Assembly: GCA_963555835.3 (NCBI GenBank)
Contig: CAUVWZ020000002.1
Span: 558,001 to 622,000, forward strand
DNA: 64,000 nt
Direction: 5' to 3'
Source: JAPUME01 sp027294185
GTDB lineage: Bacteria; Acidobacteriota; Terriglobia; UBA7540; JAPUME01
The translations under genes were made by a program, and so were the position numbers. Positions within the stretch are counted from its first letter, which is position 1, and every line of letters begins with the position of its first letter. The notes under the pieces were generated by a model. It saw nothing but the letters and a program-made list of their open reading frames with translations. It did not search any database and was not told the DNA's origin. This document shows positions 17,718 through 26,779 of this stretch, piece after piece.

Positions 17718-18197
17718 ATGCCGAAACCGAAGTCTCGCTCCGGGCCGTCCATTTTGGCCCGCAATCGTCAAGCAGCACACTATTATCACCTTCTGGAACG
17801 GTTTGAAGCAGGAATCGAGTTGACGGGAACCGAGGTAAAAACCATCCGGGAAGGCAAGGCAAGTCTCCGCGAAAGCTACGCTGTGATCAAAAACGACGAA
17901 GCATGGCTCCACAACTGTCATGTCACCCCCTACCCCGCGGCCGGCCGTTTTAATCATGAAGCCTTGCGGGTAAAAAAACTTCTTCTGCACAAAACCGAGA
18001 TTCGTCGACTCTTCGGAAAAACTCGCGAAAAGGGCCTCACTCTGATTCCCACGCAGCTTTACCTGAAGAAAAACTTCGTAAAATGTGAGATCGCCCTGGC
18101 CAAGGGGAAAAACGTCCGTGACAAGCGGGAGACTCTGCGGCGCAAGACCATCGACCGCGAAGCAGAACAGGCGATGCGCGAACATCAAAGGAGATGA
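17718..18197 (+). CDS. smpB: SsrA-binding protein SmpB
   Basis: RNA-binding partner of tmRNA in rescue of stalled ribosomes, 159 residues. Conserved parts are AGIELTGTEVKTIREGKASLRESY, read here in two stretches, then HVTPYPAAGRFNHE, RKLLLHK-like KKLLLHKTEI and the basic tail KRETLRRK. ATG 17718 is chosen by homology; a frame from 17658 exists. No ssrA gene is in the window. Confidence 0.93.
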   Translation: MPKPKSRSGPSILARNRQAAHYYHLLERFEAGIELTGTEVKTIREGKASLRESYAVIKNDEAWLHNCHVTPYPAAGRFNHEALRVKKLLLHKTEIRRLFGKTREKGLTLIPTQLYLKKNFVKCEIALAKGKNVRDKRETLRRKTIDREAEQAMREHQRR

Positions 18198-18250
18198 ATT
18201 CCGGGTTTCTCAATTGAATGAAATCCCCCGGAATATAGAAAGGATGGAAA

Positions 18251-19747
18251 TTGGAGTTAGAACTTCGCACTGAATCCGTTGAAAAAACAACCCTTCCTGC
18301 GCTGGCGGTTTTCGCCTTCAAGGATGATCCCCCCAGGAGCGGCACCGCCGCATTCCTGCCATCTCAATCCCAGGAATTGCTTGGTCAACTGAAAAGTTCC
18401 GGCGAGTTGACCGGCAAAACTTTTGAATGTGTTCTGCTGCACCGTCCGCAAGGGCTGGCCTCGGAACGCCTGCTGGTTGTGGGAGCCGGAAAACAGGAGA
18501 AATTCAGCGGCGCACTGGAACGGCAATTGGCCGGAGCCGCCACGCGATTCCTTCGGAGCCGGGGGATTCATGAATTCGGTTGGGTCCTCGGGCAGACAGA
18601 GGGCGATGCACCCTCTGCACAGTCGGCGGCCGAGGGCGCATTATTGGCAGACTTCGACATTGAAAGCTACCGGACCGACACCGACAAGGAACCGAAGCGC
18701 GCCATATCTCGCGTCGTCCTGTTCGCCCGAAAAGGCATCGACAAGAAGGCTGTCCAGGAGCAGATCAGGCGGGGGCGTGTCATCGGAGAGGCCCGAAACT
18801 GGGCTCGGCAGTTGGTCAACGAACCCTCGAACAACCTGACCCCCACCATTCTGGCCCAAAAAGCCGAGGCCATGGCCACGAGTCACGGCCTGAAGGTGGA
18901 AGTCTTCGGTCCGAAGAAGATCCAGGCTCTCAAGATGGGGGCTTTCTATTCCGTCGCTCAGGGCAGCGAAGAGCCGCCTCAATTGATCGTCGTGAAGTAT
19001 GAACCTGAAGGAGCCCCCGAAACCCCCGTCATCGGTTTGATCGGAAAAGGAGTTACCTTCGACAGCGGCGGCATCTCCATCAAGCCGGCTGACTCCATGC
19101 ATGAGATGAAGACGGATATGGCCGGGGCCGCCACGATGCTTGCGGTCATGCAGGTCATCGCGCAACTGAAGCCCCGCCTGCGGGTCACCGCCGTCGTTCC
19201 CGCCACGGAAAATCTACCCAGCGGTAAGGCGCAAAAACCCGGCGACATCCAGGTATCCATGTCAGGCAAGACCATCGAAATACTCAATACCGACGCGGAG
19301 GGCCGCCTCCTTCTGGCCGACGCGTTGACCTATGCGCGACAGCTCGGCTGTACCCATCTGGTGGATGCCGCGACGCTGACCGGCGCGGTCATGGTAGCTT
19401 TGGGCCACATCACCACGGGCGTTTTCGGCTGGAACCAGGAGTGGGTGGACAAAGTGCTCGATGCCGCCCGCCAGGCCGGGGAAAAATTCTGGCAAATGCC
19501 GCTTGATGACGAGTATCGGCCGCAGTATAAGAGCGTGATCGCCGATCTGGCCAATACCGGCGGGCGTTACGGCGGGGCCATTACCGCCGCCATGTTCGTA
19601 GGCGAGTTCGCCGAGGGAACTCCCTGGACCCACCTCGACATTGCCGGGACGCGCTGGACAAACAAAGAGAAACCTTATATGGCAAAAGGGGCCACCGGAG
19701 TCGGCGTGCCCACGCTGACTCGGCTGCTGATGAATCTGGGCAAGTAA
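18251..19747 (+). CDS. pepA: Leucyl aminopeptidase PepA (M17)
   Basis: Cytosolic two-metal aminopeptidase of 498 residues. The N-terminal macro-like domain is divergent; the catalytic domain has GKGVTFDSGGISIKP (Lys and Asp ligands), DMAGAATMLA and the signature NTDAEGRLLLADAL. The start is TTG 18251, with AAAGGA about 8 bases before it; the ATG at 18244 is in another frame and stops quickly. trkA follows after 9 bp. Confidence 0.92.
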   Translation: MELELRTESVEKTTLPALAVFAFKDDPPRSGTAAFLPSQSQELLGQLKSSGELTGKTFECVLLHRPQGLASERLLVVGAGKQEKFSGALERQLAGAATRFLRSRGIHEFGWVLGQTEGDAPSAQSAAEGALLADFDIESYRTDTDKEPKRAISRVVLFARKGIDKKAVQEQIRRGRVIGEARNWARQLVNEPSNNLTPTILAQKAEAMATSHGLKVEVFGPKKIQALKMGAFYSVAQGSEEPPQLIVVKYEPEGAPETPVIGLIGKGVTFDSGGISIKPADSMHEMKTDMAGAATMLAVMQVIAQLKPRLRVTAVVPATENLPSGKAQKPGDIQVSMSGKTIEILNTDAEGRLLLADALTYARQLGCTHLVDAATLTGAVMVALGHITTGVFGWNQEWVDKVLDAARQAGEKFWQMPLDDEYRPQYKSVIADLANTGGRYGGAITAAMFVGEFAEGTPWTHLDIAGTRWTNKEKPYMAKGATGVGVPTLTRLLMNLGK

Positions 19748-19756
19748 GGAATTTCG

Positions 19757-20914
19757 ATGAAGATAATCGTAATCGGTTACGGTCGCGTGGGGCGGCAGTT
19801 CGTAAGCAGGCTGGACACTGATGTTCACGAGCTGGTAGTCATCGACAAAGAGAGCCAGATCCTCGAGAAATTCGAGAGGGATTCAAAGGTCCGCACATTG
19901 TCGGGAAATGCAACCGATGAGGATCTGTTGCGGGAAGCCGGGGCCGAGGAGACCGACGTCCTGCTGGCCCTGACGCGTGACGAAAACACCAACCTGATGG
20001 TCGCCCAAATCGCCAAGGTCATTTTCAATGTGCCCAAAGTTCTGGCCATCATTTATGACCCGGATCGAGAAGCCAGTTTTCACGAGTTGGGTATCGAAGG
20101 GCTGCCTTTGACGGTGGCGGGGGCGCAAATCCTCGTCGGATGGCTGGAAGGCTCAGCAGGCACCGACCAAGCCATTGCGCAGATGATGAAACCGCCTGCC
20201 AGCCCGGGTCCGTCGCGGGTGAAAGTCCGCCCGATTGAGGCGCACGACGGCTCTTTTTACGTCATCATCGTCGGTGGCGGCCTGGTGGGATTCTATCTTG
20301 CCCGTGACCTTCTCAAGGGCGGCCATGAAGTAACCATTATTGAAAGCGACCCGGCAGTTCACGAGTTGGTGGCCCAGCAAATCGACTGCCCGGTAATCGT
20401 GGGAGACGGGTCCGCGCCGGCAACCCTGGAAAGAGTCGGCGCAAGCCGCGCCAACATCCTCTGTTCGGTGACCAACCACGATCAGGACAACCTGATCGCC
20501 TGCCAGGTGGCCAAGTTTCGTTTCGGAGTTCCGAAAACCGTCGCACGAGTCAAGAACCCGAAGAATGAGACTGTCATGCGCCGGCTGGGGGTCGATACCA
20601 CGGTTAGCTCGACCGCCATCATCACCAACGTGATTGAGAACGAACTCCCGACCTCGCACTTCCGGACTCTGCTTGACTTGCATACCTGCGGGGTGGAACT
20701 CGTCGAGTACCGGCTCGACAGCCGCTCCTCTGTGATCGGAAAACGGCTGAAGCAAATTGACTGGCCCAAGGACTGCAACCTTGTCACCATCGTCCGCCGG
20801 GGAGAAGCCATCCTGCCGCGTGGCGACACAACCTTCGAGAAAGAAGACACCCTCCTGGCGATGCTTCATCGAACGAAAGAAGAAGAGTTCAGGAAACTCC
20901 TGTTTCCCGCCTGA
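19757..20914 (+). CDS. trkA: Trk system potassium uptake regulator TrkA
   Basis: Two tandem RCK NAD-binding domains: MKIIVIGYGRVGRQF at residue 1 and VIIVGGGLVGFYLARDLL near residue 172. A C-terminal RCK_C domain follows (VELVEYRLDSRSSVIGKRLK). The family gates Trk/Ktr potassium channels in response to nucleotides. At 385 residues it lacks one RCK_C unit compared with the 458-residue E. coli protein. No TrkH/TrkG gene is in the window. Confidence 0.85.
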   Translation: MKIIVIGYGRVGRQFVSRLDTDVHELVVIDKESQILEKFERDSKVRTLSGNATDEDLLREAGAEETDVLLALTRDENTNLMVAQIAKVIFNVPKVLAIIYDPDREASFHELGIEGLPLTVAGAQILVGWLEGSAGTDQAIAQMMKPPASPGPSRVKVRPIEAHDGSFYVIIVGGGLVGFYLARDLLKGGHEVTIIESDPAVHELVAQQIDCPVIVGDGSAPATLERVGASRANILCSVTNHDQDNLIACQVAKFRFGVPKTVARVKNPKNETVMRRLGVDTTVSSTAIITNVIENELPTSHFRTLLDLHTCGVELVEYRLDSRSSVIGKRLKQIDWPKDCNLVTIVRRGEAILPRGDTTFEKEDTLLAMLHRTKEEEFRKLLFPA

Positions 20915-21051
20915 AACATTCCTTCCTTTCAAACTTTCTCGATTTTCTTCGGTTGATTACCGGTGAGGGTCTCACCCATGCAAAGGCTGGATCATCACGT
21001 TTGCAGATTTGCCCCTTGAGGGCTGAAACCTCCGATCGACCCGCAACCCAC
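20915..21051. other. Convergent intergenic region trkA/argS
   Basis: A 137 bp gap between convergent genes. It holds a short perfect hairpin, GGTGAG-GGT-CTCACC, at about 20966-20980 without a T tract, so a role as terminator is only possible. Confidence 0.35.
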
Positions 21052-23103
21052 CTACATCTTCTCAGGCACTCGAATTCCAAGCAGGTCGAGCACTTTTGCG
21101 AGACTCGTCGAGACGAGGTGTACGACAAAAAGAAGGAAGAGTTGCCGCTCCTCATCCTTTTCGGTCAGGACATGGTAGCGATGGTAAAAGTTATTGAAGG
21201 CTTGGGCAAGCTTGAAGCCGAACTTGGCGAAAACCGAAGGCTCCAGAGATTTCACGGCCTGCTCGGCCACCAGCTCCACCTGAAGACTTAGGGCGATCAC
21301 CTCCCAAAGAGGGTCTCCTTCCCGGCCGTCCAGGAATCGAGAGAGCAGGTCCCGGTCGGCTCGCTCGCCCAGAGTGTCCAGGGGAAAATCGGGATGCACC
21401 TCGCTGAATTTCCGAAGGATGTTCCTCGCCCGTACCACGGTGTATTGAAGGTAGGGACCGGTTTCACCCTCGAAAGCCAGCGCATCGTGAAAATCAAAGG
21501 CAATGAGCGCGTTGCGGGTATATTTCAGCAGGAAGTAGCGAAGCGCGGCGATGCCGATGGCCTCAGCGATTCGCCCCTGTTCGGCAGCGGGCAACTCCGT
21601 GTGGCGCGCCTTCACCTCCCGAAGGGCCTCGGCAATCAGCCGGTCGATCAGGTCGTCGGCCTTTACGCCCAATCCCTTCCTTCCCGAAACTTCAACATAG
21701 GATCGCTTCTTCTGCTCCTCATCCAGCTCGATCTCCATTTCCCTGGCGCAGCGCTGCGATAAACCGACGATTTCATAAGCTACGTGATGGAGGTTTTCCA
21801 CCTGCCTGGAGTATCCCATGGCGCGCAGCCCGGCGGCGACGATGTTCTGCAGGTACGATTGACGCCGGTCGATGACCGTATAGACTTCACTGCCCGCTCC
21901 GAACGGAGGAACCTGCCGTTGGGTGTTCGGAGAAGTTTTCCACACTTCATGGCCCGTCGGATACCGGTAAGCGCGCTCGTAGGTAAAATCGCGGCCCAGC
22001 AGGCCGAACTTCCACAGGTGATAGGCAATGTCCTTGCCGACGTAGGTCACGGTGCCGTTCGAGCGGACGATGATCTTCACGTCTTCGGTTCTTTCTGCAT
22101 CGTCCGAGCCCGATTCCTCACTCGATGATTTCTCATCGCCTTCGTTCAGGGCCATCACCCAGCAGCCCTTGTTCTTACCCGAATCCTCCAAGGTCAGCGC
22201 GCCGGACTTCTTGAGCAGCTCGAAGGCCGTCTTCCAGAAATCGAGCCGCAGAATCTCGCTCTCCTGAGCCAGCAGGTCATATTGAATATCGAGGCGCTGC
22301 ATGGTTTCGAGGTGCTTCTGGAGTATGGCATCAGAAATACTTCGACCCATGCGGGCCGGGTCTCCTTCGCCCTCCTCGATGGCTTTCAGAGTCTCGCTTC
22401 GCAGCGTGAGACGGTTCTTGTCTTCCTCGTAGAAGCGGGAAACTCGCGCATAAAGGTCCCAGCATTCGTAATCAAAACGGGTGGCGGCATCCTGCGCCAT
22501 TTGGGCCACCTCTTCGAGCGACTTGTTTTCGAGATGCGTAAACCCCACCACGACATCGGCCACTTGGACTCCCGTGTCGTCGATATAGTTCTGCACCTCG
22601 ACTCTGCGGCCAAGGTCTCTGAGCAGGCGAACCAGCGCGTCCCCCATCAGGGCATTTCGAAGATGCCCGATATGCGCCGCCTTGTTCGGGTTGATGCTGG
22701 TGTGTTCGACGATGATCTTCTCACCTGGCCGGTCGGCACTCACCTCCGCCGCCGGTTGGGTGCGGTAGCGGTAGCCGAGTGCCGCAGCGTGGGCGCGGTC
22801 CAGAAAAAAATTGAGGTATCCGGCGCCGGCCACCCGAGCTTCTGCGACACCGTCCAAAGGCAGCACCTTCTCCGCCAGTTGTTCGGCAATCTTTCGAGGC
22901 GGTTGTCGCAGCGTCTTTGCCAGCTCAAAACAGACCGGCGTCGAGATATCTCCGAGATCGATCCGTGGCGGCGTGTTCAGGACCGGCGAGACCAGAGAGA
23001 CCCCGAAGGCTTCCTGAACCGTACGAGTGATCTTCTCCTGCACTGCGCGGTGAATGGCTGCGAGCAAACTCTTCTCCTGACCTCGGGATAGACGCGGGTT
23101 CAT
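21052..23103 (-). CDS. argS: Arginyl-tRNA synthetase
   Basis: Class I aminoacyl-tRNA synthetase of 683 residues. An N-terminal additional domain is followed by the HIGH motif in NPNKAAHIGHLRNALMGDAL and the DALR anticodon-binding domain at the C-terminus (AFNNFYHRYHVL). A run of acidic residues near residue 330 (EKSSSEESGSDDAERTED) is an insertion within the catalytic core. ATG 23103 is chosen; the frame runs on to 23268 but would overlap the divergent promoter. Longer than the ~560 residues of E. coli, as in several bacterial subgroups. Confidence 0.93.
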   Translation of the reverse strand: MNPRLSRGQEKSLLAAIHRAVQEKITRTVQEAFGVSLVSPVLNTPPRIDLGDISTPVCFELAKTLRQPPRKIAEQLAEKVLPLDGVAEARVAGAGYLNFFLDRAHAAALGYRYRTQPAAEVSADRPGEKIIVEHTSINPNKAAHIGHLRNALMGDALVRLLRDLGRRVEVQNYIDDTGVQVADVVVGFTHLENKSLEEVAQMAQDAATRFDYECWDLYARVSRFYEEDKNRLTLRSETLKAIEEGEGDPARMGRSISDAILQKHLETMQRLDIQYDLLAQESEILRLDFWKTAFELLKKSGALTLEDSGKNKGCWVMALNEGDEKSSSEESGSDDAERTEDVKIIVRSNGTVTYVGKDIAYHLWKFGLLGRDFTYERAYRYPTGHEVWKTSPNTQRQVPPFGAGSEVYTVIDRRQSYLQNIVAAGLRAMGYSRQVENLHHVAYEIVGLSQRCAREMEIELDEEQKKRSYVEVSGRKGLGVKADDLIDRLIAEALREVKARHTELPAAEQGRIAEAIGIAALRYFLLKYTRNALIAFDFHDALAFEGETGPYLQYTVVRARNILRKFSEVHPDFPLDTLGERADRDLLSRFLDGREGDPLWEVIALSLQVELVAEQAVKSLEPSVFAKFGFKLAQAFNNFYHRYHVLTEKDEERQLFLLFVVHLVSTSLAKVLDLLGIRVPEKM

Positions 23104-23152
23104 TATAGCAAAGCGAAGCGCGATGGCCCCTCGCCGGTTCACGCATCGCCGA

Positions 23153-23182
23153 TTGACAACCGGTGCGGGAGAGGCGGACAAT
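23153..23182 (+). promoter_or_regulatory. Sigma-70-type promoter candidate for the radical SAM gene
   Basis: TTGACA at 23153-23158 and GACAAT at 23177-23182 are separated by 18 bp, ending 24 bp before the start codon at 23207. It lies in the divergent gap between argS and the radical SAM gene. The -35 box is perfect; the -10 box matches TATAAT at four of six positions. Confidence 0.5.
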
Positions 23183-23206
23183 GAGCGTAAGGGGGCCTGA
23201 GGACGA

Positions 23207-24316
23207 ATGGCAGAACAAAACATCCCACTCCACGAAGCGCGCTGGTGGAAGACGCTTCCCGACGGCAAGCTCCACTGCTACCTGTGTCCGCGCCACTGCC
23301 ACATCGGCGAAGGGTTGAGCGGGTTCTGCTATATCCGCAAGAATATCGACGGCAAGCTCTACAACCTCGGCTACGCGCAGCCGGCGGCCCTGCAGGTCGA
23401 CCCCATCGAAAAGAAACCGCTCAACCACTTCCTGCCGGGAACCAGGATTCTCTCGCTTGGGACGGCGGGCTGCAACATGGGCTGCTTCTTCTGCCAGAAC
23501 TGGGACATTTCAAAATCCAAGGCCGATCAGGTCAGCTCGGTCCACCTGGAACCGGAAGCCGTCGTTCAAACCGCGATCAAGCACGGCTGCCCCAGCATCG
23601 CCTTTACCTATAACGAGCCGACCATCTGGGGCGAATACGTCATCGACATCGCCAAGGCCGCACACCGACAGGGTCTCAAGACCGTCATGGTCACGAACGG
23701 CTACATTACCCCGGAAGCGCTCTTCGAGGTTTACGAGCACATCGACGCCGCCAACGTCGACCTGAAAGCTTTTACCGAAAACTTTTACGCCCAGATCACC
23801 CTCACCCACCTGGCTCCGACGCTTGAGGCGCTGAAGCTGCTGCGACAAAAAACTTCCGTCTGGCTGGAACTCACCACCTTGCTGATTCCCACCCTGAACG
23901 ATGCGACAGGAGAGATCGAACAGCTTTCCGACTGGGTTCTGGAAAATCTTGGGGACGAGACCCCGCTTCACTTTACCGCTTTCCATCCGGATTTCAAGCT
24001 GCGCGACAAGCCTCGTACTCCACCCGAAACAGTCCATGCAGCGCGTCGAATCGCGCGCGCGCGCGGCCTGAAATATGTCTACGAGGGAAATATCCACAGC
24101 GACGGCGGGCACACCCTATGCCCCGGTTGTGGCCGCGAGGTTATCCGCCGCTCCTGGCACCGCGTTTTAGAGTATCAGGTCGGAGAGGACGGTTCCTGCG
24201 CCCACTGCGGCTACAAGATCAAAGGATATTTCGCGTCGCCATCGCCCCCTCAAAATAACAAGCCGGGTGTCCTTCGCCCCGGTAAAGACAGCCAGAACAA
24301 CTTCAGTGCAGTCTGA
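23207..24316 (+). CDS. amrS: AmmeMemoRadiSam-system radical SAM enzyme (PflA-like)
   Basis: A 369-residue radical SAM protein. The N-terminal Cys-rich segment (CYLCPRHCHIGEGLSGFC) precedes the cluster motif GCNMGCFFCQNWD. FTYNEPTIWGEY and VTNGYITPEA follow, and a C-terminal zinc-ribbon-like segment has CPGCG and CAHCGYK. It belongs to the family found with AMMECR1 and Memo proteins, whose product is not established; those partners are not in this window. The tail overlaps the next frame. Confidence 0.85.
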   Translation: MAEQNIPLHEARWWKTLPDGKLHCYLCPRHCHIGEGLSGFCYIRKNIDGKLYNLGYAQPAALQVDPIEKKPLNHFLPGTRILSLGTAGCNMGCFFCQNWDISKSKADQVSSVHLEPEAVVQTAIKHGCPSIAFTYNEPTIWGEYVIDIAKAAHRQGLKTVMVTNGYITPEALFEVYEHIDAANVDLKAFTENFYAQITLTHLAPTLEALKLLRQKTSVWLELTTLLIPTLNDATGEIEQLSDWVLENLGDETPLHFTAFHPDFKLRDKPRTPPETVHAARRIARARGLKYVYEGNIHSDGGHTLCPGCGREVIRRSWHRVLEYQVGEDGSCAHCGYKIKGYFASPSPPQNNKPGVLRPGKDSQNNFSAV

Positions 24317-25745
24317 TTTCCCGCCGCAAGCCAACCGCACAGAATTTCTTTATCCTGGAAAGACATCTGCCTTTGTATCTCTGATTCTGATATTAAGCGG
24401 CTGCTTGCTCTTCTTCAGGTTCGCCTATGCGAAAGACGAGGGGAACAACCCTGCCGCAAAACGCCATGCCATTGTAATTTCTGTGGACGGGCTGCCACCG
24501 GACCTCTACCTACATCCCGACAAGTACGGACTCAAGATTCCCCACATCAGACGCCTGAGGGCCGAAGGGAGCTACGCCGAAGCCGTAGAGGGCGTCTATC
24601 CCTCGGCAACCTATCCGTCGCATACAACCCTGGTAACGGGCCGCTGGCCGCGAGAGCACGGCGTCTATACCAACTTCCTCTCTCGCGAGGCCGGAAAGCG
24701 GACCTCCGACCGCTACTGGTTCGCCGAGGCCATCCGCGTTCCTACGCTCTGGGATTGGGTTCGCGAAGCGGGCCTGACCACGGCGGCGGTAAGCTGGCCG
24801 GTTTCGACGGGCGCGGAGATCGACTGGAACGTCCCGGAAATCCGCGACACTTCTCCCCGACGGCTTCCCATCTGGGAAATCACGGCAGAACGTTCCCGCC
24901 CGCGCGGGCTGCTGGAAGAAGCCTTCCGGGCAGTGGGTGAGCCTCGGCGAGGTGAGCATACCGACGACGTGCGTGCGCGGGTGGCGAATTACATCTTCAA
25001 GACTTATCGCCCCAATCTCTTGCTGCTCCATCTTATCGCCCTCGACCTGAGCCAGCACCGCTTCGGTCCGGGAAGCAAGGAAGCTCGTGAGGCCATGGAA
25101 AAGGTGGATGGGATGATCGGGGAATTGATCTCCACCGTCGAGCAGGCAGGCCTGGCAGAGCAAACCGCTTTCTTCGTCGTCTCGGACCACGGGATGCTGC
25201 CCGTAAGACATTATCTTTATCCAAACACGCTGCTGGCCGGGGCGGGACTCCTGAATGGAGGCGAGCGCGGACGAATTACCGGCGGCCGCATTGCCACGAC
25301 GAGCAATGGCGGATCGTTTTTCATCTACTGGCCCTCTGAGGCAGACGGCGAGCTGCGCGAGCGTGTGGATCGAGCCCTCGCCCCCATGCGCCAGGCGGGC
25401 GCATTCTGGGGTCTCTTCGGCACCGGGGCGATGGCCGACCTCAAAGCCGACGGTGGGGCACGCTTGGCGCTGGATGCGGCCCGAGGCTATGCCTTCATGC
25501 CCAGAGCCACGGGCCACTGGAGGGGAGAGAGTCCTCGGCTCACAGGCACCCACGGAAACCATCCGATGCGGCCCGGATTGGAAGCTTCCTTCATTGCCGC
25601 CGGGCCGGGCCTTCGTCACGGCATCAATCTCGGGAGAGTTCAAATGCTTTCGGTGGCTCCCACGCTCGCCCGCTATTTCCAAATTTCGGGTACCGACGGG
25701 AACTATGAACCGGCCTGGGAAGAAATCTTTACTCGCGCAGATTGA
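24267..25745 (+). CDS. Nucleotide pyrophosphatase/phosphodiesterase-type alkaline phosphatase, copy 1
   Basis: Type I phosphodiesterase of the alkaline phosphatase superfamily with an N-terminal hydrophobic segment (FVSLILILSGCLLFF) suggesting export. Metal and nucleophile motifs are VISVDGLPPDLY, the Thr nucleophile in YPSHTTLVTGR, DLSQHRFGP, and VSDHGM; a later His is in GTHGNHP. The reported start GTG 24267 overlaps the preceding gene by 50 bp; GTG 24306 is an alternative and no clear ribosome site decides. A paralogue lies at 26780-28225. Confidence 0.85.
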   Translation: MSFAPVKTARTTSVQSDFPPQANRTEFLYPGKTSAFVSLILILSGCLLFFRFAYAKDEGNNPAAKRHAIVISVDGLPPDLYLHPDKYGLKIPHIRRLRAEGSYAEAVEGVYPSATYPSHTTLVTGRWPREHGVYTNFLSREAGKRTSDRYWFAEAIRVPTLWDWVREAGLTTAAVSWPVSTGAEIDWNVPEIRDTSPRRLPIWEITAERSRPRGLLEEAFRAVGEPRRGEHTDDVRARVANYIFKTYRPNLLLLHLIALDLSQHRFGPGSKEAREAMEKVDGMIGELISTVEQAGLAEQTAFFVVSDHGMLPVRHYLYPNTLLAGAGLLNGGERGRITGGRIATTSNGGSFFIYWPSEADGELRERVDRALAPMRQAGAFWGLFGTGAMADLKADGGARLALDAARGYAFMPRATGHWRGESPRLTGTHGNHPMRPGLEASFIAAGPGLRHGINLGRVQMLSVAPTLARYFQISGTDGNYEPAWEEIFTRAD

Positions 25746-25940
25746 CCTCTTCCCCTTTGAGAAGGCCCTACTTCATTGAGTTCTACAAAACAACAAGTCA
25801 ATGGTCCTCGAGAGACCTGTACTTGAAGCAATCCCTCGACTGACGTATTATTTGTCGCGCGATTCCATTGAAACTTTTGACCTGAAGCCGGACGCATCCT
25901 GCGATGCGTCGCGACGGCAATCCAACCGTGGAGCAGGAGA

Positions 25941-26732
25941 GTGAGAAAAACACCAAGACTGGAAAATAGAGTGGCCTTGATTACCGGCGCATCTCGAGGC
26001 CTGGGACGCGCCATGGCGCTGCGCTTTGCCGAGGAAGGAGCCGTGGTAGCCGTCAATTACCTGCAAAACAGCAAGGCAGCGGAGGAAGTCTGCGGGACCA
26101 TTACCGACGCCGGCGGCAAGGCGATCAGCATTCAGGCCGACGTGGCGGATCGCTCGCAGGTGGAGCGGATGGTCGAGACAACGCTCAAGCAATTTTCAAA
26201 GATCGACATTCTTGTCAATAACGCCGGCTTCCTCAAGGGGTCGCCCCTGCTGGAGATTCCCGCCGACGAGCTCGACCGCATGATCGACGTCAACCTGAAA
26301 GGCGTACTTCATTGCGTACGCGCCGTGGCGAAAATCATGATCGCCAACCGATACGGCAGAATCCTCAACCTGGCCTCCATCGCCGCGCTGGGCACCGCCT
26401 TTCCCGGAACCACTCCCTATGCCGCAACGAAAGCCGCCGTTGTCATCCTGACCAAGCGGATGGCATTCGAGCTGGGAGCGCACAACATCAACGTCAACGC
26501 CATCTCGCCCGGATTCATCAAGACCGACATGACCATTCAGGATGAAAACTCCCCGGAGACTCAGAAGAAGATCGCCGGCGTGGCCCAACGATCCATGCTC
26601 GGCAGGGTGGGAGAACCCAAAGACATCGCCGGGGCGGCGTTGTTTCTGGTATCGGAAGAGGCAAGCTTTATCACCGCGCAAACCCTTACCGTGGACGGCG
26701 GACGAATGGATTACCTCAGCTACTCCGGGTGA
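25941..26732 (+). CDS. Short-chain dehydrogenase/reductase (FabG-like)
   Basis: Classical SDR of 263 residues: the cofactor motif TGASRGLG, NNAG, the catalytic Ser in LNLASIAALG, YAATK with the Tyr and Lys, and a SPGFIKTDM segment. NAD(P) use and substrate are not determinable. Its stop overlaps a GTG of the following frame, and it sits between two paralogous phosphodiesterase genes, which may be one transcription unit. Start GTG 25941 has a close AGGAG; an in-frame GTG 33 bases later is possible. Confidence 0.85.
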   Translation: MRKTPRLENRVALITGASRGLGRAMALRFAEEGAVVAVNYLQNSKAAEEVCGTITDAGGKAISIQADVADRSQVERMVETTLKQFSKIDILVNNAGFLKGSPLLEIPADELDRMIDVNLKGVLHCVRAVAKIMIANRYGRILNLASIAALGTAFPGTTPYAATKAAVVILTKRMAFELGAHNINVNAISPGFIKTDMTIQDENSPETQKKIAGVAQRSMLGRVGEPKDIAGAALFLVSEEASFITAQTLTVDGGRMDYLSYSG

Positions 26733-26779
26733 ACTTCGCGCTTGATTGCATTTGGGCGGCGCTCGACGGGAGAAACTTC

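Noticed and set aside
22282..23091. Plus-strand frame of 269 codons
   Set aside because: Antisense to the N-terminal part of argS.
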